A DNA stretch of 64,000 bases, taken from Luzula sylvatica. Lineage: Eukaryota > Streptophyta > Magnoliopsida > Poales > Juncaceae. The notes beneath the pieces are model-generated. The model saw only the letters and a list, made by a program, of their open reading frames with translations. It was not told where the DNA came from and ran no database searches. Positions 21,326 to 35,300 of the stretch are shown here, piece after piece (position 1 is the stretch's first letter; the number at the start of each line of letters is the position of its first letter). The position numbers were made by a program, and so were the translations under genes. The DNA is taken from the NCBI GenBank assembly GCA_946800325.1, contig OX326958.1, positions 9,186,001 to 9,250,000 of the forward strand. The letters run 5' to 3'.

Positions 21326-23867
21326 TATAGTTTGGTACAAATAAAAGAATTAAAATGGTTTCAAAGATCCAATTGTAAGTGGCTTAAATTGGGAGATAAT
21401 AATTCATCATTTTTTCATGCAATTGCCTCATCCAAGAAAATGTACAATCATATTGGTATGATTCTTACAAATGGGGAAGAAATTTCCGATTCATCCCAAA
21501 TTCTTTCACTCTTCTCGGTTTTTTATAAACAACAATTGGGCACGGCGGCCGAACCTCTACCATCTTCGATGGACTTAATGCTTCTTTATCCTACTAAAAT
21601 GAATGGTTTAGATTCATTGATTGCCCCAATTAGTGAGGCCGAAATCTCAAAAACCGTCTCTAGCTTGAAGAAGGGAAAGGCATCCGGCCCCGATGGCTTG
21701 CCGACGGAATTCCTCCAAACCTATTGGGATATTATAAAGGAGAATTTCACACGCTTGATCGAGCATTTCTATAATGGTTCACTTGCGTTATATATTTTTA
21801 ATAAAGCAACCATTTCTTTATTGCCAAAAAAAGAAAGGGCTGAACGCATTGAAGAATTTCGGCCTATTAGCATAATCAACGCTCCGATCAAATTAATTAC
21901 TAAAATACTAGCTAATCGGTTACAACCATTTATGCCAACATTGATAAGCAAGTATCAAACCGCTTTTATCAAAGAGCGGTATGGACACATTCTTGGCAAC
22001 TCGAGAAATGCTCAATTTTTACCACAAGAAAAACATTCCTATGGTCATGATAAAAGTGGACTTTTCAAAAGCTTTTGATAGTGTTTCTTGGCCGTGTCTT
22101 TTGAAAATTTTGGATATTAGGGTTTTTCCACAAAGATTGATCAATTGGATCCGCAGCCTCCTAGTATCTTCGAGCTCGACCGTGAGGGTCAATGGGGCCG
22201 AGGACGACCCATTCTTTCATCAAAAGGGGCTTCGTCAAGGAGACCCGCTTTCGCCTCTCCTTTTTTTATATATTGTCGTAGACGCTCTTCAAATGATTTA
22301 GAAGAACGTCTCCATTATCTTAAGAGGCTCAGCTTTGCTTGCACCTAGAGCGTTCCAATACGCCGACGATACTATAATTTTTGTTCAAGCGCATCCGGAC
22401 AATTTGAAATTGGTTGCCTAAGCATTGGATACCTTTTCGGCTATTACGGGTTTGGAGATCAACAAACTCAAAAGCTCTTTCGTCCCGATTTCAATCCCAA
22501 ACGAGTTCCACGATTTGATAAGTAACATCTTACAATGCCCAAAGAAAACACTACCTATTAAATATCTTGGTCTCCCGCTTTCGGTCAGGAAACCGAGAAA
22601 ACTATATTTTCTCCCTTTGATGAATAAAATAAACTCGAGGTTGGCCGGGTGAAAAGGGAAATTACTATCATCGGGTGGTAAACTCACTTTGGTTCAATCC
22701 GTTCTTTCGGCAATCCCGACATATTTCATGCAAGCTTTTGTATTCCCGTCGTGGCTAAATAAAGGAATTACAAAGAATAATGAGGTCTTTTCTTTGGAAG
22801 GGGGATACAATTTGTAAAGGCGGTCATTGCTTGATGGCTTGGGATAATGTATGTTTGCCAAAAGAAAATGGGGCGTTGGGGATTCACGATATTAAAACGC
22901 AAAACGATGCCTTGCTCTTGAAGACGCTTACAAAAATACATTTCCTCTTGGACTCTATTTGGTCCTCCACACTTAATGATTTCTACGGCATAACCTCTAT
23001 CCAAGATCTTAACTCCGTCTCTGATAGACACATCTCGTTTTTTTGTCAAAGATCTCCGTCGTCTCGTTCACTTTGCCACGATCTCTATCCGACCCAACCC
23101 AAATTCCAACCAAATCTCTTCAAGTACCTCTTGGTTTTGGACGACGCATGGAAAATTTACGACTCAATCGGCATACAACTTTCTTATAAATCCCGGAATA
23201 ATATTCTCGTGGAACATTCATTTATGGAGGATTAAAGCACCTAGAAAAGTACGTTTTTTCGGTTGGCTAGCAATTCACGATAGGATCTTAACGGCAGTTA
23301 ATTTGGAAAAAAGAGGTTGGCCGAATAACGAGGGGTGCTCCTTGTGTGCGCAACATAGGGAAGATGTTAATCATCTACTTTTATCTTGCCCATATTCATC
23401 TCGAGTTTGGACCGCCGTAGCCGATATGTTCAACCTCCCTACTTTAAGACCGGTTGAGGACCTCGTCCAATTTTGGGTGAGCAACAAAAAGAAAGGAGAC
23501 AAGAATCATAACTCTAAATGGGGCACGGTGTGGTTGGCGACAATGTGGAATCTTTGGAAGAAAAGAAATAGAAGAATTTTCTCCTTCAAAGCCGTCTCGA
23601 CTCCCCTTCTAGCAACGATGATTTCTGACGATACGATCAAATGGGGTCATAATTGTTGATTTCTAACCAAGTTTTAATATATCATGTCATTTAGGAAAAC
23701 ACATACGTGTATCACTATGATAGCATGAGAATATAGGATGTGGGGCAAATTTATTTTGCTCTTTTCTTTTTTCTTTTTTATTTTTGAAAATTTTGGTTGT
23801 AATGTTTTCAAAATGCTTTATTTAATTAAAAATTCGAGCGAGGCAATCGCCTCCTCCGTCAAAAAAA
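20841..23867 (+). mobile_element. LINE insertion with inverted 5' segment (twin-priming structure)
   Basis: Bordered by a perfect 16-bp direct repeat AAAATCTCAATTATAA (20825-20840 and 23868-23883), with a poly(A) tail at 23861-23867. The first 485 bp are in reverse orientation relative to the remaining 2.5 kb. At the inversion, the ends of the two segments overlap by TATA. This matches the known outcome of twin priming during L1-type integration. The element is not the same family as the LINE at 14857, as it has no RNase H domain. Confidence 0.93.
21326..23659 (+). pseudogene. LINE ORF2 reverse transcriptase and zf-RVT domain, frameshifted
   Basis: Plus-strand continuation of the inverted segment. 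It begins YSLVQIKELKWFQRSNCKWL and then LGDNNSSFFH. Reverse transcriptase motifs occur in order: KASGPDGLPTEF, FRPISIINAPIK, KVDFSKAFDSVSW, KGLRQGDPLSPLLF, and FQYADDTIIF (about 22354-22383), so the catalytic residues are conserved. A zinc-binding domain follows (HREDVNHLLLSCPY, with C-x2-C-x7-H-x4-C), ending WNLWKKRNRRIF. The frame changes near 21980 and again between about 22770 and 22790. Stops occur near 22300, 22420, 22650, 23235 and just upstream of 23303. Known role of the family: target-primed reverse transcription. The copy cannot be functional. Confidence 0.88.
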
Positions 23868-24052
23868 AAAATCTCAATTATAAATTAGGAATTATACTAT
23901 GTGAGATACTTAACCTTTTCTATTAAAAGTTAACATAGATCTACATATATCTACATCTAGCATTTGTATACTTTGGTTATTTTTCTCTAAAAATATTTGA
24001 TTGCCATCTCTCATTAGCTTTTTTTGTAGTTTTACTGATTTTTTAACAGTAG

Positions 24053-24294
24053 TGTTGTACACCCTTTGGTACTATATCCTCCCACATCCTTGATGATGTG
24101 AATATGATTTAAAATCTTTAAAATTAACACATAAAACATAATTTAAAATTTTAATTTACAATTCAATTATCTTAATTTATGATTGAACATACAATTAAAA
24201 TGTTAAATCACGAACTAAAATATTAACTTTTAATGTGTTAAAACATATCCACATCATCAAATATGTGGAAGGAAATGTGAAGATATGTCCAACA
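24053..24294. mobile_element. AT-rich foldback MITE
   Basis: The left end TGTTGTACACCC...CACATCCTTGATGATGTG pairs with the complement of the right end (TGTTGGACATATC...CACATATTTGATGATGTG). The interior has inverted TTAAAATT/AATTTTAA motifs and a shared ACACATTAAAAG-type arm. No clear target duplication; end coordinates are approximate. Confidence 0.6.
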
Positions 24295-25557
24295 TTTATT
24301 ATTCTAATGCTTTCTTCCTCTCGGAAAAATCCCATATTCAGGGCCATTACTTCCTATATAGATACATAATTGAGTGCTTCTATATTTGTGAGTCTGGGAC
24401 CTTGTTCATTTTGTTGATTAACATAATCTTTACAACTATATAAAGTATACAAACAAACATGGTATATTAGGGTATGTCTTTATGTCGGATATTGCTTATG
24501 TTAATTTTTTACTATTAAAAAATTAAATTATTATATATTTTTTTGGTTTCATCTATATATTTTAATTAAATTATTATCGATTTCAGTGACCGTTTTTTCA
24601 TCGTTTTTTCACCATTTTACGGTCCCCGACCGTTACGTACCGTTTTCCCTTATTTTACAACAATGGTTCTCACTAGTAATGACAAAAGTCCCTGCATTGA
24701 TCACTTTAAAGATTATTTTTGGTTTACTCATGAATTTACAGACTATTTTTGGTTTTGAATTTGCAGGGACTGTTTTGCAATTTTGAGGGACTTTTGTAAC
24801 ATTATGTTAATTGGAGTATTTATTATTAAAAAAAAACTGTTTTCTAATCATCTGTTAATTGGAATTTTATTAAAAAAATTATTTCTTATTTCATATTCAT
24901 TCTAGAATACTTGTGTAATTGGAGTATATGTTTGTTAGTGTATTATTAAAACAACATCATCATTGTTACAAAATGAAAAAAAAAACATTATAATATATTT
25001 TTTTGATAATTGGAGTAATTGTGTTGTGCTATGATAAACTTTTAAGTTTTAGACATAAAAATAAGACTAAAAACATTTTGTGAAGAAATATCAAATTTAA
25101 CATTTTTCTATGAAGATTTTATAATATACACTTTTTACATGTTTAGAATATATTTCAACAATGCAAAACCGTTACATGATCATAATTTCAACAACATAAA
25201 CTCAATACATCCTTATTCTTTAATATCAAAATTTAAGCATATAATCTTAATACTTGATTCTTGGGGATTCCATAAATATTCCATTTTTGTGCAACATTTT
25301 AGAATTTAAAGCTTTAATTAGCCCTGTGTACCGTCCCGATGCTTTTGATGTATATTAATTTGGTGCAAAGTGACTTTTTTTAATTTAAATTTTAGAGTAT
25401 GTTTTAGTGTCCCGCTTCTAAATTTGTATTTTTTCTTTCATCTATAAGAAAGATTACAAACTTTTGTATCTAAAACTACACCCTGAATCCTATACTTTTT
25501 GGGCTTGTTAAATTGAAGCTAATTAAGTATACAATTTCTATGCATGTTACTACCCTT
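24295..25557. other. AT-rich spacer, no gene
   Basis: No supported ORF or RNA gene apart from the small inverted-ended unit at 24682-24797. Poly(T) and poly(A) tracts are frequent. Confidence 0.5.
24682..24797. repeat. 116-bp unit with inverted ends ACAAAAGTCCCT
   Basis: Starts ACAAAAGTCCCTG and ends with the complement AGGGACTTTTGT. Inside, GACTATTTTTGGTTT-like motifs occur twice. It may be a tiny MITE or the edge of a larger repeat; no target duplication was identified. Confidence 0.45.
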
Positions 25558-25650
25558 TGATGTTTATTTATGTCATGAATTATATTTATGATGTTTATTT
25601 ATGTTATGTATTATATTTATGATGTTTATTTATGTTATGAATTATATTTT
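25558..25650. repeat. Three tandem copies of a 31-bp unit
   Basis: Unit TGATGTTTATTTATGTYATG followed by AATTATATTT(A) is repeated at 25558, 25589 and 25620 with two or three differences. The 60-codon ORF through it is a by-product. Confidence 0.8.
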
Positions 25651-25912
25651 ATGTCGTCTGGCGTTATGATTTATAATGTCTGCAATGCGAATAAGTGCGA
25701 ACAAATGGATATGAAGGCTGATGTTTTGAATTTGCAATTTCAGTTATTCATTTCAGTAAGTGACAAATAATTTAGTCCATTTTATTTTAGAATAAACATT
25801 TAAATACAAATCATGCACATATATTATTCATAAAATATTCAATACACATATTTGGAATTACACAAGTATCAAATGCCAAAACCATTTTCATTTCTTTAAC
25901 ATAATCCACCCC

Positions 25913-27505
25913 ATACTCAGTTTTCCAAGTCGTACTCAAAATACTCCGTAATTGAAGACTAGTACACACAAAATTCATTTTTTTCAAGAATTTCTTAAAA
26001 ATCCAATTAAGATATTTTTTTAAAAAATGTAAAAATTGAAGTGTAACACAAGCAAAATACTCTGTTTTCAAGTCGTACTCAAAATACTCCGTAATTGAAG
26101 ACTAATACAAACAAATTTCATTTTTTTCAAGAATTTCTTAAAAATGCAAAAACAGAAGTCTAACACCTTCAAAAAATTCAATTAAGATATTTTTTTGAAA
26201 AAAATTAAAAGTTGAGTGTAACACAAGCAAAATACTTAATTTTCTGTCATACTAAAAAATACTCCGTAATTGAAGACTAACAGCTTCAATTGAAGACACA
26301 CAAATTTCAATTTTTTCAATCTTTTTTAGAAATGAAAAAAGGAGGCCTAACACCTTCAAAAAAAATCCAATTAAGATATTTTTTTTTAAAATGTTTGAAA
26401 TGAAGTATAACACAAACAAAATACTCAATTTTCACGTCGTACTCAAAATACTCCGTAATTGAAGACAAATACACACAAATTTAATTTTTTTGCAAAAAAT
26501 TCTTAAAAATGCAAAAACAAAAGTGTAACACCTTCAAAAAAGACAATTGAGCAATTTTTTTTAAAAAAAATTAAAATTGAAGTGTAACACAAGGAAAATA
26601 CTCAGTTTTCAAGTCGTACTAAAAATACTCCGTAATTGAAAACTAATACACACAAATTTCATTTTTTTGCAAAAAATTCTTAAAAATGCAAAAACAGAAG
26701 TCTATCACCTTCAAAAAATTCAATTAAGATATTTTTTTTATAAAAAATTAAAATTTGAGTGTAACACAAGCAAAATACATAATTTTCATGTCGTACTCAA
26801 AATACTCCGTAATAGAAGACTAACAGCTTCAATTGAAGACACTCAAATTTCAATTTTTTCAATTTTTTTTAGAAATGAAAAAAAGAATCCAAACACCTTA
26901 AAAAAAAATCCAATTAAGATATTTTTTTAAAAAATGTTAAAATTTAAGTGTAACACAGGGAAAACACTCAGTTTTCAAGTCGTACTCAAAATACTCCGTA
27001 ATTGAAGACTAATACACAGAAATTTCATTTTTTTTGAAAAATTTCTTAAAAATGCAAAAACAGAAGTCTAACACCTTCAAAAAATTAAATTAAGATATTT
27101 TTTTGAAAAATATTAAAATTTGAGTATAACACAAGCAAAATACTCAATTTTCATGTCGTACTCAAAATACTCCGTAATTGAAGACTAACAGCTTCAATTG
27201 AAGACACACAAATTTCAATTTTTTCAATTTCTTTTACAAATGAAAAAAAGAAGCCTAACACCTTCAAAAAAATCTAATTAAGATATTTTTTTTAAAAAAT
27301 GTTAAAATTGAAGTGTAACACAAGCAAAATACTCAGTTTTCAAGTCGTACTCAAAATACTCCGTAATTGAAGACTAATACATACAAATTTCATTTTTTTT
27401 CAAAAATTTCTTCAAAATGCAAAAACAGAAGTCTAGCACCTTCTAAAAAAATTCAATTAAGATATTTTTTTGAAAAAAATTAAAATTTAAGTGTAACACA
27501 AGCAA
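25913..27505. repeat. Satellite array, left block (dimeric organisation)
   Basis: Tandem AT-rich monomers. The most conserved block is CGTACTCAAAATACTCCGTA, followed by ATTGAAGACTAA; AACAGAAGTCTAACACCTTC recurs later in each unit. The landmark CTCCGTA occurs at 25944, 26087, 26262, 26450, 26628, 26805, 26994, 27170 and 27359. After two irregular units the spacing alternates between about 176 and 189 bp. Long units carry an extra AGCTTCAATTGAAGAC-type insert and follow CATGTCG; short units follow CAAGTCG. This gives a dimer of about 365 bp. Noncoding. Confidence 0.95.
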
Positions 27506-27510
27506 AATAC

Positions 27511-29347
27511 TGTACGGTTATACACATGAATTAGAGATGTGCAGCGAAATTATTTACACATGTATAACCTAATTCTACCGGGATCACGTTCGAAAAACCA
27601 CGAAAAAGGAAGAGTTATTCAGAATTTTACCTCGTACAAGTTAGTACGTGAAGCCTACTTATCCAGATTTCGTGAACCTTCTCCAAAGATTGCTATTGCA
27701 CTCCCTCTACTCGTGTCCACCTTGATTTCGTCTGATCGAAACCGCCAACACCGTTCTAGTCGGTGTCACGATTATTCCTCTCAAGAACTTGCTCAGAAAC
27801 TCTACTCAAAAACTCTCCAGATCTCAATCTCGATTTTGTGTGAAAGAGAGTAAATTCGGCAGCCGAATTAGGTCAGAAAATTAGAGAGAGAAGAGAGAGA
27901 AAAATGAAATTCTGAATATATATATAGGCAATTTTAGGTTAAATCCGAAATTAGGTTAAGAAACCCTAATTTCAGAATTAAAGCCCAAAACTAAATAAAA
28001 TCAGAATAAGCCCAAAATTCAGATTAAAATCTAATTATTAGAAATTAGATTAAAACCCTAAATTCTGAGCGGGCCCAGATTATGAACTGGCCCAATTCTG
28101 ATTGCATATTTGCCTATTTATATAAATTTTTCCAAGTTAATTCTTAAGCCATATTTTGTTTCAAACTCCCTCTTGGATTAAGACTTAATCAACTTGGCTA
28201 TATGTCCAACATATGTCGTGAGATCTAATCACACGTGATTTCATTTTGGTTGTCCAACCAACGTATTGGTGAGCATTATCTTGAGAATCCGATATGTTAC
28301 GAAATCTTGGTGTGACCGTTGTAGGTTCGTCTAAGACTGGCAGTGAATATGGCAGCAATCCACAAGGTATTGCGAGCACTAGACTGCCGTTAATACCTAC
28401 CCAGAATTAGCACGAAAAAGGTGGAGAACACCTTTACGAAGATGCAGTACATCTTCATACCTAGCTCAGATAAGTGTTACTACTCCTCTTGTTCGCGATA
28501 TCTTCTGATCAAAGGAGTCACGGTGAAGCTTAAAACTTCAAGTCATCATCTTTTATTTTGATCAGATATACTCTTTTCTCGATAAGAATTAGATTGATAA
28601 TAACAATGCGAACTCTATTGAGTTCCATTGAGCTTGGCCAAGCATTTCATCAATCTCAATTCAATCGAGGGGCCCGAGAGATATCTCCCTCTATCCTTTT
28701 TCATGGCTAGAAAGGAACAATTCCTATCTTGCAACCTCACCAACACCATCCTTTGCCTATGCTAAAAAGAATACTCAATAATAATCTCTGCTACACAGTC
28801 ACGCGTAGGGTTAATTACATCAAAGCATTGTCTTTTCACATACTAGGTATCCGTGAGATCAATCAAGTATGAAGCACTAAAACGCACTATCTGGATATGA
28901 GTTTGTCTCCAATGACTCTAACCATGTCACAAACTCATATAGTGGTCAGTCCAATATACGACGCCGCGTATATCCATATTCTAGAATCGACGCTACCGTC
29001 TCAGATCAGTAAAACCTGATCATCTCATCTACTAATATGCCGGTGTATGTAAAAGTCTCCATTCAGTGAATGGACTACCTGGTTCAATTTATGAACAATT
29101 TTATACACGAGGGACGTTTTAGAATTATATTCATCCCGTTTAGTGGTTTTACTATCATTCAATTGACGAATCAATATGCCAGACTAAGGCCATGCAACAT
29201 ATTATTCTCAACTGACTCGATGCACTAAACTAGAATAAAATTCAAGGTCTATCCGATTATTATAATGGAATAACCTCTCACACACTTTCTTGTTATTTAA
29301 AATTTTTGAAATATGAAGGTTTAGGTCATATAATGAATAATAATGTA
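27511..29347 (-). mobile_element. Solo LTR of the Ty1/copia family of element A, within the satellite
   Basis: 1,837 bp, homologous along most of its length to the LTR at 45875-48160 (for example AATACCTACCCAGAATTAGC and AACATATTATTCTCAA). It starts TGTACGGTTATAC, like the end of the element A 5' LTR (TGTAGGGTTACGC). It is flanked by AATAC on both sides (27506-27510 and 29348-29352), a 5-bp target duplication typical of copia. A TATA box, CTATTTATATAAAT in plus reading, lies at about 28112-28126. Compared with element A it lacks the palindrome-rich tandem units and about 50 bp of the U3 end next to the polypurine tract. No internal region is left, so it arose by LTR-LTR recombination. Confidence 0.85.
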
Positions 29348-29352
29348 AATAC

Positions 29353-32300
29353 TCAGTTTTCAAGTCATACTCAAAATACTCCGTAATGGAAGACTAATAC
29401 GCACAAATTTCATTTTTTCAAAGATTTCTTAAAAATGCAAAAACAGAAGTCTAACACCTTCTAAAAATTCAATAAGATATTTCTTTTAAAAAAAAATTAA
29501 AATTGAAGTGTAACACAACAAAATACTCTTTTTTCATGTCGTACTCAAAATACTCCATAATTGAAGAATAACACACACACATTTTAATTTTTTGAAAAGC
29601 TTCTTAAAAATGCAAAACCAGAAGTCTAAGACCTATAAAAATTCAATCAAGATATTTTTTGAATTTTTTTTCAAATTTAAGTATAACACAAGCGAAATAC
29701 TTAATTTTCACGTCGTACTCAAAATCCTCCGTAATTGAAGACTAACACAAACAAATTTCAATTTTTTCAATTTTTTTTAGAAATGCAAAAACAAAAGCCT
29801 AACACCTTCAAAAAATTCAATTAAGATATTTCTTTAAAAATTGTTCAAATTGAAGTGTAACACATGCAAAATACTCATTATTTAAAGCCGTACTAAAAAT
29901 ACTACGTAATTGAAGACTAATACACACAAATTTCATTTTTTTTCAAATATTTCTTAAAAATGCAAAAACAGAAGTCTAACACTTTCAAAAAATTCAATGA
30001 AGATATTTTTTTGAAAAAAATTAAAATTAGAGTATAACACAAGCAAAATACTTAATTTTCATGTCGTACTCAAAATACTCCGTAATTGAAGACTAACACA
30101 CACTAAATTCAATTTTTTTTAGAAATGAAAAAACAGAAGCCTGACGCCTTCAAAAAAATCCAATTAAGATATATTTTGAAAAAATGTTAGAATTGAAGTG
30201 CAACACAAGCAAAATACTCAGTTTTCAAATCGTACCCAAAATACTCCGTAATTGAAGACTAATACACACAAATTTCATTTTTTTTCAAAAATTTCTTAAA
30301 AATTCAAAACAGAAGTCTAACACCTTCAAAAAATTCAATTAATATATTTTTACGAAAAAAATTAAAATTTGAGTGTAACACGACAAAATACTCAATTTTC
30401 GTGTCGCACTCAAAATACTCCATAATTGAAGACTAACACACACAAATTTTAATTCTTTGAAAAACTTTTTAAAAATGGAAAACAGGAAGTCTAACATTTT
30501 CAAAAATTCTATTAACATATTTTTTTTAAAAATGTTAAAATTGATGTATAACACAACAAAAATACTTAATTTTCACGTCCTACTAAAAATACTCCGTAAT
30601 GTTAGACAATCACACGCAAATTTCATTTTTCTTAAAAATGCAAAATCGAAAGTCTAACACCTTCAAAAAATTGAATTAAGATATTTTTTTTACAAAATTA
30701 AAATTGAAGTCTAACACAAGAAAAATACTTAATTTTCATGTCATACTCAAAATACTCCGTAATTGAAGACTAACACACACAAATTACAATTTTTCTATTT
30801 TTTTTTAGAAATGCAAAAACCGAAGTCTAACACCTTCAAAAATTCCAATTAAGATATTTTCTTAAAAAATGTTAAAATTGAAGTGTAACACAAGCAAAAT
30901 ACTCAATATTCATGTTGTACTCAAAACAATCCATAATTGAAGACTAACACACATATTCAATTTTTTATAAAGTTCTTAAAAATGCAAAAAATGAAGTCTA
31001 ACACCTTCAAAAATTCAGTTGAGATATTTTTAGAAACATTGTTCAAATTTAAGTATAACACAAGCGAAATAACTAATTTTCACGTCATACTCAAAATCCT
31101 CCGTAATTGAAGACTATCACACAATAATTTCAATTTTTTCAATAATTTCTTAAAAATGCAAAAACTAAAATCAAACACCTTCAAAAAAATCCTATTAAGA
31201 TATTTTCTTATAAAAAGTAAAAATTGAAGTTTAAAACAAAGAAAATACTCAGTTTTCAACTCGTACTCAAAATACTCTGTAATTGAATACTAAAACACAC
31301 AAATTTAGTTTTTTTCAAAAACGTCTTACAAATGCAAAAACGGAAGTCTAACACCTTCAAAAAATTCAATTAAGATATTTATTTGAAAAAAATTAAAATT
31401 TGAGTGTAACACATGGAAAATACTTAATTTTCATGTTGTACTCAAAATACTCGTAATTGAAGACTAACACAAACAAATTTCAATTTTTTCAATTTTTTGT
31501 AGAAATGCAAAAACAAAAGCCTAACACCTTCAAAAAATTCAATTAAGGTATTTTTTTAAAAATTATTCAAATTGAAGTGTAACACAAGCAAAATACTCAG
31601 TATTCAAGTCGTACTCAAAATACTCCGTAATTGAAGACTAATACACACAAATTTCATTTTTTTTCAAATATTTCTTAAAAATGCAAAAACAGAAGTCTAA
31701 CACTTTCAAAAAATTCAAATAAGATATTTTTTTCAAAAAAATTAAAATTTGAGTGTAACACTAGCAAAATACTTAATTTTCATGTCGTAGTCAAAATACT
31801 CCGTAATTGAAGACTAACACACACAAATTACAATTTTTCTATTTTTTTTAGAAATGCAAAAACCGAAGGCTACCTTCAAAAATTCCAATTAAGATATTTT
31901 CTTAAAAAATGTTCAAATTGAAGTGTAACACAAGCAAAATACTCAATTTTCATGTTGTACTCAAAATACTCCATAATTGAAGACTAACACACAGATTCAA
32001 TTTTTCAAAAACTTCTTAAAAATGCAAAAAATGAAGTCTGACACCTTCAAAAATCCGATTAATATATTTTTAGAAAAATTGTTCAAATTTAAGTACACAA
32101 GCGAAATACTTAATTTTCACGTGGTACTCAAAATCCTCCGTAATTGAAGACTATCACACAATAATTTCAATTTTTTCAAAAAATTCTTAAAAATACAAAA
32201 ACAGAAATCTAAGACCTTAAAAAAAAATACTATGAAGATATTTTTTTTAAAAATGTTAAAATTGAAGTTTAAGTCAAGGAAAATACTCAGTTTTCAACTC

Positions 32301-35300
32301 GTACTCAAAATACTCCGTAATCGAAGACTGAAACACACAAATTTAGTTTTTTTTAAAAATGTCTTAAAAATGCAAAAACGGAAGTCTAACACCTTAAAAA
32401 AAATTCAATTAAGATATATATTTGAAAAAAATTAAAATTTTAGTGTAACACATGGAAAATACTTAATTTTAATGGCATACTGAAAATACTCTGAAATTTA
32501 AGACTAACACATACAAATTTCAATTTTTTCAAAAATTTCCTAAAAATGCAGAAATAGAAGTCTAACACCTTCAAAAAAGTCCAATTAGCATATATTTCAA
32601 AATAATGTTAAAATTGAAGTGTAGCACAAGCAAAGTACTCAGTTTTCAAGTCGTACTCAAAATACTCCAAAATGGAAGACTAATACACACAAATTTCATT
32701 TTTTTTCCAAAAATTTCATAAATTTGCAAAAAAGGCAGTCTAACACCTTCAAAAAATTCAATCAAGATATTGTTTTGAAAAATATCAAAATTTAAGTGTA
32801 ACACAAGAAAAATACTTCATTTTCATGTCGTACTAAAAAATACTCCGCAATGGAAGACTAATACACACATATTTCATAAATTTGCAAAAACAGAAGTCTA
32901 ACACCTTCAAAAAATTCAATCAAGATATATTTTTTTAAAAATGTCAAAATTGAAGTGTAACACAATCAAAATACTCAATTTTCATGTCGTATTCAAAATA
33001 CTCCGTAATTGAAGGCTAACACAAACAAATGTCCATTTTTCAAAAATTTCTTAAAAATGCAAAAACAGAAGTCTAACACTTCAAGAAAGTCGAATTAGGA
33101 TATATTTTAAAAAATGTTAAAATTGAAGTGTAACACAAGAAAAATACTTCATTTTCATGTCGTACTCAATAATACTCTGTAATTGAAGACTAACACACAC
33201 AAATTTCAATTTTTTCAAAAAAAATTTAGAAATTCAAAGACAGAAGCTTAACACCTTCAAAAAATCCAATTAAGATATATTTTTGAAATTTTTTAAAATT
33301 GAAGTGTAACACAAGCAAAATACTCAATTTTCATGTCGTACTCAAAATACTCCATAATTGAAGACTAACATACACAAGTTACAATTTTTCAATTTTTTTT
33401 AGAAATGCAAAAACAGAAGTCTAACACCTTCAAAAATTCCAATTAAGATATTTTTTTTAAAAATGTTAAAATAGAAGTGTAACACAAGCAAAATAGTCAA
33501 TTTTCATGATTTACTCAAAATACTCCGTAATTGAAGACTAACACACACAAATAACAGTTTTTTTCAAAAATTTCATAAAATTGCAAAAACTAAAGTCTAA
33601 CACCTTCAAAAAATTCAATTAAGCTATTTTTTTTTTAAAAACAAATATTAAAATTGAAGTGTAACACAAGCAAGATACTCAATTTTCATGTCGTACTCAA
33701 AATACTCCGTAATTTAAAACTAACACACACAAATGTCAATTTTTTCAAAAATTTCCAAAAAATGCAAAAACAGAAGTCTAACACTTTCGAAAAAGTCCAA
33801 TTAGGATATATTTTTAAAATTGTTAAAATTGAAGTGTAACACAAGCAAAGTACTCAGTTTTCAAGTCGTACTCTAAATACTCCGTAATGGAAGACTAATA
33901 CACACAAATTTAATTTTTTTTTCAAAAATTAATTAAATTTGCAAAAACAGAAATCTGACACCTTCAAAAAATTCAATTAATATATTTTTTTAAAAACATT
34001 AAAATTTAAGCGTTACACAAAAAAATACTTCATTTTCATGTCGTACTAAAAAATACTCCGTAATTGAAGACTAACACACACAAATTGTAATTTTTTTAAT
34101 TGTTTTTTAGAAATGCAAAGACAGAAGTCTAACATCTTCAAAAAATCCAATTAAGATATTTTTTTTTAAAATGTTAAAACTGCAGTGTAACACAAGCAAA
34201 ATACTCTATTTTCATGATGTACTAAAAATACTCTATCATTGAAGACTAACACACACAAATTACAATTTTTCAATTTTTCTTAGGAATGCAAAAACAGAAG
34301 TCTAACGCCTTCAAAAACTCAAATAAATATTTATTTTTTAAAAATGTTAAAATTGAAGTGTAACACAAGCAAAATACTCAATTTTCATGACTTACTCAAA
34401 ATACTCCGTAATTGAAGACTAACACACACAAATTTCAGTTTTTTTCAAAAATTTCTTCAAATTGCAAAAACTAAAGTCTCAAACCTTCAAAAAATTCAAT
34501 TAAGCTATTTTTTTTAAATTTTTTTTTTAAATTGAAGTGTAACACAAGCAAAATACTCAATTTTCATGTCGTACTGAAAATACTCCGTAATTTAAGACTA
34601 ACACACACAAATGTCAATTTTTTCAAAAATTTCTTAAAAATGCAAAAACAGAAGTCTAACACCTTCAAAAAATTCCAATTAGGATATATTTTAAAAAATG
34701 TTAAAATTGAAGTGTAAGACAAGCAAAATTATCAGTTTTCAAGTCCTACTCAAAATACTCCGTAATGGAAGACTAATACACACAAATTTCATTTTTTTTT
34801 TAAAATTTTTTAAATTTGCAAAAACAGAAGTTTAACACCTTAAAAATATTCAATTAAGATATTTTTTAAAAAAACATTAAAATTTAAGTGTAACACAAAA
34901 AAAAAAATACTTCATTTTCACGTCGTACTAAAAAATACTCCGTAATTGAAGACTAACACACACAAATTTCAATTTTTTCAATTGTTTTTTAGAAATGCAA
35001 AGACGGAAGCCTAACACCTTCAAAAAATCCAATCAAGATATTTTTTTTTAAAATGTTAAAATTGAAGTGTAACACAAGCAAAATACTCAATTTTAATGTC
35101 GTACTCAAAATACTCCATAATTGAAGACTAACACACACAAATTACTATTTTTCAATTTTTTTTAGAAATGCAAAAACAGATGTCTAACACCTTCAAAAAT
35201 TCCATTTAAGATATTATTTTAAAAAATGTTAAAATTGAAGTGTAACACAAGCAAAATACTCAATTTTCATTACGTACTCAAAATACTCCGTAATTGAAGA

